NCBI GenBank assembly: GCA_002733485.1
Contig: NVVU01000045.1
Location: 15,815 to 25,383 of the forward strand
Source of the DNA: Robiginitomaculum sp.
GTDB taxonomy: Bacteria > Pseudomonadota > Alphaproteobacteria > Caulobacterales > Maricaulaceae
Direction of reading: 5' to 3'
Length of the DNA stretch: 9,569 nucleotides
Part shown: positions 1 through 6,285 of the stretch, in pieces
How positions within the stretch are numbered: the first letter of the stretch is position 1
Layout: every line of letters starts with the position of its first letter
Notes under the pieces: model-generated
What the model saw: the letters and a program-made list of their open reading frames with translations, nothing else
What the model was told of the DNA's origin: nothing
Database searches by the model: none
Program-made: the position numbers and the translations under genes

Positions 1-1298
1 ACATGGAATTCTCGAGTGTTTGGGGACTTGTTGATGATTTTCAGCGTATAGCCATTGCGCACCGAACCATCGGAAAGGCGCACGAATGTGGGGCTGCGAT
101 CCCTCAAGGTGTTCAGATCCAGGGTGGAGCGGGTCATCAGGCCATAAAGCATAATCGCGGCTATGCCGCCCACCAGAATGGCGTAAAGAATAATGCGCGG
201 CCGAAACATACGATAAATCGGTTTTTCGCCCTTGGGCAGACGCTTGCGGTTACGATCCGTATCATAGGCAATCAGGCCTTTGGGCCGACCTATTTTTTCC
301 ATCACGTCATCACAGACATCAATGCAAAGCGCACAGTTTATGCATTCCAGCTGATCGCCATCACGAATATCAATGCCCATTGGGCATACCGCCACGCACA
401 TTTTGCAATCAATACAGTCGCCGCGCCCTTCCCAGCTATCGCCTTTTTTGTGTGGGGCGCGCGGTTCCCCGCGATACCCGCGATAGGTGACCTCAAAACT
501 GTCTTCGTCTGTCAACGCCCCCTGAATGCGTGGCCAGGGGCACATAAAGGTGCAGACCTGCTCGCGCATCATGCCAGCCAGCGAATAGGTGGTGAAGGTC
601 AAAATGGCGGTAAATAAATATGCTGATATGGGGGCCTGGCCGATAAAAAATCCGCGCACCACGGTTGGCGCGTCCAGAAAGTACAAAACAAATACGCCGC
701 CGGTGAGAAAGGAAATTACCAGCCAGACAGTATGTTTGATAATTTTTTTGACCAGTTTCGTCCCACGCAAGGGTTTTCGTGCCAGCTTGATGCGCGCATT
801 GCGATCACCCTCTACCATACGCTCTACGGCGATAAATAAATCCGTCCATATCGTTTGTGGGCAGGCATAGCCGCACCAGATACGGCCAAACAGCGAGGTC
901 GCCATAAAGAGACCAAAGGCCGCCAGCATCAAAAGCCCGGTTATGTAGTACACTTCCTGCGGCCATATCTCGATAAAAAAGAAATAAAAGCGCCGCCCCG
1001 CAAAGTCCGCCAGCACCGCCTGATCCGGCGCCCCCGGCCCCCGGTCCCAGCGGATAAAAGGCACCACATAGTAAATCCCGAGCAGGACAAACAGAAAGGC
1101 CCATTTAATTTTGCGAAACGTTCCATGGGCCAGTTTTGGGTAAATGGGTATGCGTTTTTGATAAAGCTCGCGGTGTTCTGGCGTATTTACCGCCGTCACA
1201 TCTATTTTCTCAACGCCGTGGGCCGCACGTTGTGATTTAGAGGGTTGAGGCCCGCCGGTTTTATCCGACGAGCCTCCAATGATCGTAGTTTTACCCAA
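1..1298 (-). CDS. ccoG: CcoG/FixG cbb3 oxidase assembly protein (3' end beyond window)
   Basis: Membrane iron-sulfur protein of the CcoG/FixG/RdxA family. Established role: assembly of cbb3 oxidase, probably by reducing copper before CuB insertion. 432 residues are visible and the C-terminal immunoglobulin-like domain is cut by the left edge. After a polar N-terminus, residues 49-54 read RIPIYP, a family hallmark. Membrane segments lie at about 66-84, 118-137, 190-208, 225-243 and 368-388. Conserved cysteine pairs sit at C142/C146 (WCGYACP) and C249/C253 (CTFMCPWPR). Two complete 4Fe-4S motifs follow: C295, C298, C301, C305 and C319, C322, C325, C329. The start is a TTG: no ATG exists in this N-terminal region, the in-frame stop lies close upstream, and a GGAGG sits five bases before the TTG. 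The gene begins 29 bases after ccoP, so it is probably the fifth gene of the oxidase operon. Function is very secure; the start is likely. Confidence 0.96.
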   Translation of the reverse strand, partial: MGKTTIIGGSSDKTGGPQPSKSQRAAHGVEKIDVTAVNTPEHRELYQKRIPIYPKLAHGTFRKIKWAFLFVLLGIYYVVPFIRWDRGPGAPDQAVLADFAGRRFYFFFIEIWPQEVYYITGLLMLAAFGLFMATSLFGRIWCGYACPQTIWTDLFIAVERMVEGDRNARIKLARKPLRGTKLVKKIIKHTVWLVISFLTGGVFVLYFLDAPTVVRGFFIGQAPISAYLFTAILTFTTYSLAGMMREQVCTFMCPWPRIQGALTDEDSFEVTYRGYRGEPRAPHKKGDSWEGRGDCIDCKMCVAVCPMGIDIRDGDQLECINCALCIDVCDDVMEKIGRPKGLIAYDTDRNRKRLPKGEKPIYRMFRPRIILYAILVGGIAAIMLYGLMTRSTLDLNTLRDRSPTFVRLSDGSVRNGYTLKIINKSPNTREFH

Positions 1299-1303
1299 TT
1301 TGG

Positions 1304-1309
1304 CCTCCG
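1304..1309 (-). promoter_or_regulatory. Ribosome binding site that fixes the TTG start of ccoG
   Basis: On the minus strand CGGAGG lies with five bases between it and a TTG codon, ideal spacing. The frame has a TAA stop shortly upstream and no ATG; the next possible start is a GTG at about residue 34, which has no comparable site. The SD overlaps a small GGCC-CCGGA-GGCC inverted repeat (four-base arms), so weak occlusion by RNA structure is possible. Confidence 0.7.
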
Positions 1310-1327
1310 GGGCCTTTTAATTTGTGT

Positions 1328-2203
1328 TTATTCACCGCCACCCAGCGAGTGAACATAAATCGCCAGCGCCTGTATTGTCCAAGGCTCCAGGCGGCCTTGC
1401 CAGGTGGGCATAACCCCATTGCGGCTGTTGGTAATCGTTTCGGTAATGGCGGCACGATCACCAGCATAAATCCAGTCTGCATCGGTCAGATTGGGCGCAC
1501 CAAGTTCCCGCAGGCCTGTGCCATCTTCACCGTGGCACATGGCACAATTATCGGAAAACAGGAGTTGTGCTCGTCCCACCGCCATTTTATCGGCCTCACG
1601 GCCCGAAAGCGATACAACATATTCAACCAGGTCTTTGATTTCGTCCTTATTGAGCAACTCATCACGACCAAAGGCAGGCATTTGCGAAAAGCGGGTATCA
1701 TCACCAGTTGAGCGAATGCCATTGGTGATCGTATATTTGATATCTTCCAGCGTACCGCCCCACAGCCAGACATCATCCACCAATGCCGGATAGCCAAAGG
1801 TACCAACGCCGCCAGAACCGTGACAGGTGGCGCAGTTATCGCCAAAGGCGGACTTGCCCGCTGCCATGGCAAAGTTCAGCATTTCGGGATTGTTTTCAAT
1901 CTGGTCCAGCGCCGTATTGATCAGGCGGGCCTCGTCCGGCCCGCGAGAGATCGCCAGCTTGACCATATCGGCTTCAAAATTTGCCCGTTCTGAATAATGG
2001 CGCAGGCCCTTCAGATAGGTATCCGCCCACGGCAAGGGCCAAGAGGGCATCAATACCATATAGACAAGGGCAATGGCGATACACCCGAACCAGATGGTCA
2101 GCCACCAGCGCGGCAATGGGGTGTTCAGCTCTTTAATTCCATCCCATTCATGGCCCGTGGTTTCTGTGCCGGAATAATCGTCAACTTCTGGATGATCTGA
2201 CAT
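1328..2203 (-). CDS. ccoP: Cytochrome c oxidase cbb3-type subunit III, dihaem CcoP
   Basis: Dihaem c-type cytochrome subunit of cbb3 oxidase. It is membrane anchored with periplasmic haem domains and passes electrons from soluble or membrane cytochromes to CcoO. 291 residues, the usual size. A polar cytoplasmic N-terminus precedes one membrane anchor at about 33-55, preceded by PLPRWW, typical of CcoP. Two cytochrome c domains follow: CATCH at 124-128 with probable axial Met175 (SQMPAFG), and CAMCH at 220-224 with probable axial Met265 (GVMPTW). Its ATG shares one base with the ccoQ stop (TAATG), and GGAGG lies seven bases upstream, so translation is probably coupled to ccoQ. All haem ligands are present and nothing is truncated. 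Confidence 0.98.
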   Translation of the reverse strand: MSDHPEVDDYSGTETTGHEWDGIKELNTPLPRWWLTIWFGCIAIALVYMVLMPSWPLPWADTYLKGLRHYSERANFEADMVKLAISRGPDEARLINTALDQIENNPEMLNFAMAAGKSAFGDNCATCHGSGGVGTFGYPALVDDVWLWGGTLEDIKYTITNGIRSTGDDTRFSQMPAFGRDELLNKDEIKDLVEYVVSLSGREADKMAVGRAQLLFSDNCAMCHGEDGTGLRELGAPNLTDADWIYAGDRAAITETITNSRNGVMPTWQGRLEPWTIQALAIYVHSLGGGE

Positions 2204-2376
2204 TACTGATCCTCCCCGTTTTCAAGAGGTCCGTCGTTTAGGGGAATGTTCGCCGCTTCATCAAAATTTTTCTGATTACCCGGCCAGAGGGCGTACAAAA
2301 GCACCAAAGCAAACAGCACGGCAAAATACACCAGCCCCCAGGTCTGTGCGAATTTAGCTACATCGTCGTAATCCAT
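2203..2376 (-). CDS. ccoQ: Cbb3 oxidase small subunit CcoQ
   Basis: Small gene of 57 codons between ccoO and ccoP. The protein starts MDYDDVAKFAQTWGLVYF, has a single membrane helix at about 14-31 ending in LWPG, and a 26-residue acidic cytoplasmic tail. This is the classic CcoQ/FixQ layout; in studied bacteria the subunit stabilises the complex. The ATG has AGGAGG five bases upstream, next to the ccoO stop, and its own stop shares a base with the ccoP ATG. Sequence conservation in CcoQ is low, so the call rests on size, topology, the WGL and LWPG motifs and the position in the operon, which together are decisive. Confidence 0.93.
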   Translation of the reverse strand: MDYDDVAKFAQTWGLVYFAVLFALVLLYALWPGNQKNFDEAANIPLNDGPLENGEDQ

Positions 2377-2385
2377 GATCGCCTC

Positions 2386-3120
2386 CTAACGCAGGTTTTC
2401 TTCGGCATCGGCCTCATAGGTCGAAAAATCGACCAGTGTGCCAAGCATTTGCAAATACGCGATCAGCGCATCCATTTCCGTCAGATGTTCCGGATCACCA
2501 TCAAAGTCGCGAACATTGGCACCGGGGTAACGGGCCATAAATCCATCAAAATCGTCAGCATATTCATCAACTTGTGTTGAAAGGTCTGATTTGGCAGCGC
2601 TAATTTGCCCATCGGTATAGGGCACACCGACAATGCGATTGGTTTTCAGATCCGCCTCAATGGTACGTCCATCCAGAATATTGTCTTTGAGAAATCTGTA
2701 CGGTGGCATGACTGATTCAGGCACCACCGCCTGAGGGTGGATCAGGTGCGCCTGATGCCAGGCATCGGAATATTTGCCACCAACGCGGGCCAGATCCGGT
2801 CCGGTGCGTTTGGATCCCCATTGAAACGGGTGATCATACATGCTTTCCGCCGCCAGGCTGTAATGGCCATAGCGTTCGGCCTCATCACGCAAAGGGCGGA
2901 TCATCTGGCTGTGGCACAGATAACAACCCTCGCGGATGTAGACATTACGTCCGGTCAGTTCCAGCGGTGTATAGGGCCGCATGCCATCCACCTTCTCAAT
3001 GGTGCTGGAGAGGTAAAATAGCGGGGCGATTTCCACAATCCCCCCAATGGATACCACAACCAGAATACCAAGGGTCAGAAGGAGAGAGTTTTTCTCAAAT
3101 ATTTCATGTTTGAATTTCAT
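2386..3120 (-). CDS. ccoO: Cytochrome c oxidase cbb3-type subunit II, monohaem CcoO
   Basis: Monohaem c-type cytochrome subunit of cbb3 oxidase, 244 residues. An N-terminal membrane anchor (about 13-37) runs into the family motif IVEIAPLFYL. The haem site is CYLCH at 66-70 in the context REGCYLCHSQMIRPLRDE, diagnostic of CcoO/FixO. The probable axial methionine is Met138 in SVMPPYRFL, and GSKRTGPDLARVGGKYSD is also a family signature. The frame is open 27 codons further upstream into ccoN, but the chosen ATG is preceded by GGGAGAG and gives the canonical MKFKHEIFEKN start. It begins 10 bases after the ccoN stop. Electrons from CcoP pass through this haem to the CcoN haems. Confidence 0.98.
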   Translation of the reverse strand: MKFKHEIFEKNSLLLTLGILVVVSIGGIVEIAPLFYLSSTIEKVDGMRPYTPLELTGRNVYIREGCYLCHSQMIRPLRDEAERYGHYSLAAESMYDHPFQWGSKRTGPDLARVGGKYSDAWHQAHLIHPQAVVPESVMPPYRFLKDNILDGRTIEADLKTNRIVGVPYTDGQISAAKSDLSTQVDEYADDFDGFMARYPGANVRDFDGDPEHLTEMDALIAYLQMLGTLVDFSTYEADAEENLR

Positions 3121-3130
3121 CTCTCTCTCC

Positions 3131-4786
3131 CTAACCCACTGCCGGTATGGCGATAGGAAGCGGTGCCATATCCGGCACGTTTTCGCCCTTGCGCACATCA
3201 CCGCGTGCGGTGCGCCACAAATTATACGCCATAATCAAAGCGCCGATGAGGAACAGTATCCCGCCGGTCATTCTGATGATGTAGTATGGGTGCATAGCCT
3301 CAACGGTTTCCACAAAGGAATATTCCAGAAAGCCAAAGCTGTTATAGGCACGCCACATCAGGCCCTGCATGATCCCGCTGACCCACATGGAGGTGATGTA
3401 GAACACAATCCCGATGGTGGAGATCCAGAAATGCCATTCCACCAGATCGTTGGAATAAAGCCGTTTACGTTTCCATACCCATGGCACCAGGCAATAAATG
3501 GCGCCAAAGCTGACATAGGCCACCCAGCCAAGGGCACCGGAATGCACATGGCCTATGGTCCAGTCAGTATAGTGCGACAGGGAGTTCACCGCGCGGATCG
3601 ACATGACCGGACCTTCAAAAGTGCTCATGCCATAAAACGCCACGGAAACCACCAGCATACGCATAACCGGATCCGTGCGCAGCTTGTCCCAGGCCCCGGA
3701 AAGAGTCATCAGACCGTTGATCATCCCGCCCCAGGACGGCATCCACAGGGCAATCGAGAACGTCATCCCCAAGGTCTGAGCCCACATAGGCAGCGCCGTA
3801 TAGTGCAGATGGTGCGGACCGGCCCAGATATAGATGAAAATCAGCGACCAGAAGTGCACAATGGACAGACGATAGGAATACACCGGCCGCTCGGCACGTT
3901 TGGGCACAAAATAATACATCATTCCCAGGAAACCGGCGGTGAGGAAAAAGCCTACCGCATTGTGGCCATACCACCATTGGGTCATGGCATCCTGAACCCC
4001 CGAGAACAGCGAATAGCTCTTATGTTCGGTCAGGCCGATCGGAATGGAGAGATTATTGATGATGTGCAACATGGCCACCGTGACGATGAAAGCCAGATAG
4101 AACCAGTTTGCCACATAAATGTGCTTGATCTTGCGCTTCCAGAGGGTCGCCAGAAACACCAGCAGATAGGACACCCAGATAATGGTCAGCCAGATATCAA
4201 TATACCATTCCGGCTCAGCATATTCCTTGCTTTGGGTAATGCCACTGACATAGCCGGTGGCGGCCAGTACGATAAACAACTGATAGCCCCAGAACACAAA
4301 CCAGGCCCAGACCCCACCGGCCAGGCGCGCATGACAGGTGCGCTGCACCACATAAAATGAGGTCACCATCAGGGCATTGCCGCCAAAGGCGAAAATCACC
4401 GCTGAGGTATGCACCGGGCGCAATCGCCCAAAATTAAACCAGCCAAAGTCAGGATTGTACATAATGTTTGGAAATGCCAGTTGTGAAGCGATAATTACCC
4501 CAACCAGAAAACCAACCAGACCCCAGAAGACCGTGGCCACAACCCCGGCCTTGATAATACCCTCTTCATAGCGGGTCTGGTCAAAATCCAGGCCACTGGC
4601 CGCGCGCATAAAGAGCGCCGTAACCCCCAGAAGAAATGCACCCAGAAGGATGACCGCATGAACCCGCATCAAAGGGTCTTGGGTCTTGGCGGTTAAAAAC
4701 AGGCTGATCAGCACCAGCACACTTAGAAACACACCCAGCGTCAGCACATCCAGTCCAATGCCCTTGCGGGCAGTAGAGTCATTCAT
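3131..4786 (-). CDS. ccoN: Cytochrome c oxidase cbb3-type catalytic subunit I, CcoN
   Basis: Catalytic subunit of the proton-pumping cbb3 haem-copper oxidase, reducing O2 to water at low oxygen. 551 residues with more than twelve hydrophobic segments. Visible centre residues: His126 (low-spin haem b ligand, RPVHTSAVIF); His275 (CuB ligand, WYGHNAVGF); Tyr319, six residues before the CuB ligands His325 and His326 (AGPHHLHYT), the position of the cross-linked tyrosine of cbb3 enzymes; His413 and His415 (IGHVHSG), ligands of haem b3 and haem b. The C-terminal membrane segment carries MHPYYIIRMTGG, typical of CcoN. The frame allows an ATG six codons earlier, but only the chosen ATG has an SD (GGGGGAG, seven bases away). 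First gene of the operon; a redox-type operator lies upstream. Confidence 0.98.
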   Translation of the reverse strand: MNDSTARKGIGLDVLTLGVFLSVLVLISLFLTAKTQDPLMRVHAVILLGAFLLGVTALFMRAASGLDFDQTRYEEGIIKAGVVATVFWGLVGFLVGVIIASQLAFPNIMYNPDFGWFNFGRLRPVHTSAVIFAFGGNALMVTSFYVVQRTCHARLAGGVWAWFVFWGYQLFIVLAATGYVSGITQSKEYAEPEWYIDIWLTIIWVSYLLVFLATLWKRKIKHIYVANWFYLAFIVTVAMLHIINNLSIPIGLTEHKSYSLFSGVQDAMTQWWYGHNAVGFFLTAGFLGMMYYFVPKRAERPVYSYRLSIVHFWSLIFIYIWAGPHHLHYTALPMWAQTLGMTFSIALWMPSWGGMINGLMTLSGAWDKLRTDPVMRMLVVSVAFYGMSTFEGPVMSIRAVNSLSHYTDWTIGHVHSGALGWVAYVSFGAIYCLVPWVWKRKRLYSNDLVEWHFWISTIGIVFYITSMWVSGIMQGLMWRAYNSFGFLEYSFVETVEAMHPYYIIRMTGGILFLIGALIMAYNLWRTARGDVRKGENVPDMAPLPIAIPAVG

Positions 4787-4793
4787 GGTGAGG

Positions 4794-4800
4794 CTCCCCC
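4794..4800 (-). promoter_or_regulatory. Ribosome binding site that decides the ccoN start
   Basis: A GGGGGAG run on the minus strand sits seven bases before the ATG at 4786. The alternative in-frame ATG at 4804 has no purine-rich tract before it and would place this SD inside the coding sequence, so the downstream ATG is preferred. Confidence 0.7.
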
Positions 4801-4807
4801 TCATGTA

Positions 4808-4823
4808 CCGTGACCAGCCACGG
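4808..4823 (-). promoter_or_regulatory. Small hairpin in the ccoN 5' leader
   Basis: Five-base perfect arms CCGTG and CACGG around a six-base loop, extendable by one G-U pair in RNA, lying seven bases before the ccoN SD. It has no T-run, so it is not a terminator on this strand. It could affect leader stability or be a chance repeat. Confidence 0.25.
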
Positions 4824-4825
4824 CC

Positions 4826-4860
4826 TTTTTAGCTATCAACGATGGTTTGGGCGTTTTCAA
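4826..4860 (-). promoter_or_regulatory. Two degenerate FNR/FixK-like boxes
   Basis: On the minus strand TTGAAAACGCCCAA (4860 to 4847) matches 7 of 10, and TTGATAGCTAAAAA (4839 to 4826) 8 of 10, fixed positions of the FNR/FixK consensus TTGATNNNNATCAA. Neither has a full second half-site. The second is so near the ATG that a standard activator spacing would put the transcript start inside the SD region. FNR-family control of ccoN is common, so these are recorded, but they may be chance. Confidence 0.2.
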
Positions 4861-4882
4861 GGGCTATACTGCCGTATATAAT
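4854..4882 (+). promoter_or_regulatory. Possible sigma-70-like promoter on the strand opposite to ccoN
   Basis: A perfect TATAAT (4877-4882) is preceded, with 17-base spacing, by TTTTCA (4854-4859), which matches four of six -35 positions. A transcript would start near 4889, inside the dyad, and run antisense into the 3' part of the GNAT gene. No plus-strand gene follows, so it may be chance in an AT-rich patch, or a source of antisense or leader RNA. Confidence 0.22.
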
Positions 4883-4884
4883 CC

Positions 4885-4905
4885 GATGCGCCAATATGTC
4901 GCATC
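4885..4905 (-). promoter_or_regulatory. Candidate RegA/PrrA-type redox operator upstream of ccoN
   Basis: A 21-base dyad with perfect arms GATGCG and CGCATC, plus an inner CA/TG pair. Its core GCGACATATTGGCGC (minus strand, 4902 to 4888) matches 10 of the 11 fixed positions of the RegA consensus as I remember it (GNGRCRTTNNGNCGC). The centre is about 109 bases before the ccoN ATG. RegA/PrrA-type regulators are known to control cbb3 oxidase in purple alphaproteobacteria. A TTGGCG inside the dyad could act as a -35 for a GTATAG 18 bases downstream, but that promoter is weak. Confidence 0.5.
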
Positions 4906-5098
4906 CCGGCCATTGGCCCTTCGCAAACGCGCAAACTTCCGCCAATGCCGCCGATGCTATACAGATTCGAAGGCAGGCATAAAATGAATTCACACGCTGC
5001 GCGGGTTGCTCCCAGGGTAAAAAGTGCTGATTTCTGACTCTATAAGACTTAAATGGCCACTCTGATTGCGCCGCCGCGTCAATCTTGACCTTGCCTGA

Positions 5099-6178
5099 TC
5101 AGGCCGGGTGGAACGCCATTGTGCGATCAAACCGGCGCAAAGCCCGTCCCGGCAGACGCGATACCGGCCCCAATGGCAAAGCCTCAAACCCGCGTTGAAT
5201 GGCCTGGGCACTCTGGCGCAGCACCGCACCAAACGATGGGGCCAGCGCCGTTCCGGAACATAGCGGCACCATATGACCGCCGAACTGGCGTTTATAGCGA
5301 TAATCGCCCACGCCCAAATGCATTTGGCCAATCCCGGACGCGGCATGATTTTCTAACATTTTGAACATCAGCGTATGGCCCGGCCCATAGCGGGAAAATT
5401 GTGGGTCATAAGCCGGGAACCAGTAATGGGCGGCGTGTGCGCTTTTCATGCCAAAATGCATGGCCACCATTCTGCCCCCGGCGCGCAAAGTCGATAATTG
5501 TCCAACAAGGTGTTCGCTTTTCACCTCGGCGATGGCTCGCAGCAAGTTTCCGGTCCAAGGCACGGAAAACACGTCAAAAAACCCGGTATCGCGATATTGT
5601 GCACTTTTCAATTCCAGCAAAGTGGCAAAGGCAGCGGGATCCGGATCATTCATGGTAAAGACCAGCTCACCATGTTCGCGTTCCAGACGGCGGGCATTGG
5701 CTTCATATTTTTTGAACGTCTTTTTATGGGCGGCCAGCCTGCCTTCATACCAATGGGCATAGCCTTTGGAGATATCTGCCGTGTGGCAGTCTTCGCGCGT
5801 ATCAAAACCGGTTTCAAAACTGGATTGCGTCGCCGGAATAAAACTGAAGGGATAAACGCTGATGCCGGCAGCCCGCAAAATGGCATTGACCTCAAAAGCC
5901 ATACCCTGTTCAGCGATCAGGCCCTGAAAATCACCGAGCGGCCCTCCTAATGGCAAGGCATAGCCCAATGGCGCACGATGAAACGGGAAAAAACCCTTGA
6001 TCTCGCCGCCAATTCTTAAAACCGCCACCTGCGTATCGGCGCGCACCCGATCACAGGCCAGCGCAAACTCGAGCGTGTAATACGGGCTGTGCAGTGCCGG
6101 GTCCGCCTGTTGAAACGTGCGCCAGGCCTGGGCTTCCTCATAGGTAAGTGCTGATGGTTTTTTGACGTTTACGTCCAC
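5099..6178 (-). CDS. GNAT-fold acyltransferase of the CelD/BcsL type (polysaccharide biosynthesis)
   Basis: 359-residue soluble protein of the GNAT superfamily, Acetyltransf_6 (CelD/BcsL-like) group, often found in exopolysaccharide and cellulose loci. Evidence: an N-terminal half with alternating strands (QVAVLRIGGEIKGFFPFHR, about 50-68), then the recognisable C-terminal domain at about 145-300: KKTFKKYEANARRLEREHG, FDVFSVPWTGNLLRAIA, the acyl-CoA-fold stretch STLRAGGRMVAMHFG, then PAYDPQFSRYGPGHTLMFKM, and the family-typical GDYRYKRQFG at 291-300. The start is GTG at 6178 with AGGA about ten bases upstream. No signal peptide or membrane segment, so it is cytoplasmic. It is divergent from a flippase gene across 107 bases. 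Inferred role: acylation of a sugar or sugar amine of the glycan made by the neighbours. Substrate unknown. Confidence 0.8.
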   Translation of the reverse strand: MDVNVKKPSALTYEEAQAWRTFQQADPALHSPYYTLEFALACDRVRADTQVAVLRIGGEIKGFFPFHRAPLGYALPLGGPLGDFQGLIAEQGMAFEVNAILRAAGISVYPFSFIPATQSSFETGFDTREDCHTADISKGYAHWYEGRLAAHKKTFKKYEANARRLEREHGELVFTMNDPDPAAFATLLELKSAQYRDTGFFDVFSVPWTGNLLRAIAEVKSEHLVGQLSTLRAGGRMVAMHFGMKSAHAAHYWFPAYDPQFSRYGPGHTLMFKMLENHAASGIGQMHLGVGDYRYKRQFGGHMVPLCSGTALAPSFGAVLRQSAQAIQRGFEALPLGPVSRLPGRALRRFDRTMAFHPA

Positions 6179-6285
6179 AATTCGTGGTTCCTGATTTTAT
6201 TTGGTTTTGTTCATCGAGGGTTAGTGCGTTTGTTCTACCCTACAAATCCTAACAACGCGCTAGCGCCCAAAGAACAGGACAAAAC
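6179..6285. promoter_or_regulatory. Divergent promoter region between GNAT gene and flippase operon
   Basis: 107 bases between two gene starts pointing apart, so it must hold promoters for both unless one is read from elsewhere. Visible elements: the perfect palindrome GCGCTAGCGC (6257-6266), 19 bases before the flippase ATG; a repeated TTTGTTC (6206-6212 and 6229-6235, 23 bases apart); and short inverted repeats GTTAG (6220-6224) with CTAAC (6249-6253) and TGTTCT (6231-6236) with AGAACA (6271-6276). No good -35/-10 pair is seen on either strand. AGGA with six bases to the ATG is the flippase SD. Confidence 0.45.

Larger units (their letters stand above)
4787..5098. other. 312-base intergenic region: ccoN leader and promoter, GNAT 3' flank
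   Basis: No convincing gene in either strand; the longest small frames are 18 codons (minus) and 33 codons (plus, from 4886) and have no good SD. From the ccoN side it holds the SD, a CCGTG/CACGG hairpin (4808-4823), two degenerate FNR/FixK-like boxes (4826-4839 and 4847-4860), a 21-base dyad (4885-4905), a CATTGGC/GCCAATG inverted repeat (4911-4947) and a tandem CGCAAAC (4922-4928, 4930-4936). A perfect 12-base palindrome GCCTGATCAGGC (5093-5104) overlaps the stop of the GNAT gene. I see no hairpin followed by a T-run on the minus strand, so read-through from the GNAT gene into ccoN is not excluded. Confidence 0.75.

Noticed and set aside
6..16. Adjacent EcoRI and XhoI sites (GAATTC, CTCGAG) resembling a cloning linker
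   Set aside because: The bases encode NTREFH in the ccoG frame, which fits the start of its C-terminal immunoglobulin-like domain, so they are taken as natural.
3..617. 204-codon open frame on the plus strand
   Set aside because: Antisense to ccoG, whose cysteine motifs are clearly conserved in the minus-strand frame.
1299..1327. GGCC hairpin followed by TTTT on the plus strand as a terminator
   Set aside because: No plus-strand gene ends here, and on the coding (minus) strand the T-run is on the wrong side. It also overlaps the ccoG SD.
3121..3201. Upstream extension of ccoO by 27 codons
   Set aside because: It overlaps ccoN, has no SD and adds a sequence unlike CcoO. The ATG at 3120 gives the standard N-terminus.
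3047..4360. Open frame of 437 codons on the plus strand
   Set aside because: It is antisense to ccoN and part of ccoO, is rich in His, Gln and Pro with no recognisable domain, and has no SD. It is an open shadow of a conserved gene.
4886..4987. Basic 33-codon small frame on the plus strand after a TATAAT
   Set aside because: No SD, and its ATG lies within the dyad arm GATGCG, so the sequence is better explained as an operator. Not called as a gene.
5093..5104. Palindrome GCCTGATCAGGC as a terminator of the GNAT gene
   Set aside because: The perfect palindrome has no loop and no T-run after it, so it is not an intrinsic terminator; it may be chance overlap with the stop codon.
5498..5950. 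Plus-strand frame of 150 codons within the GNAT gene
   Set aside because: Shadow frame; no motif, no SD, while the minus-strand frame shows family-typical motifs.
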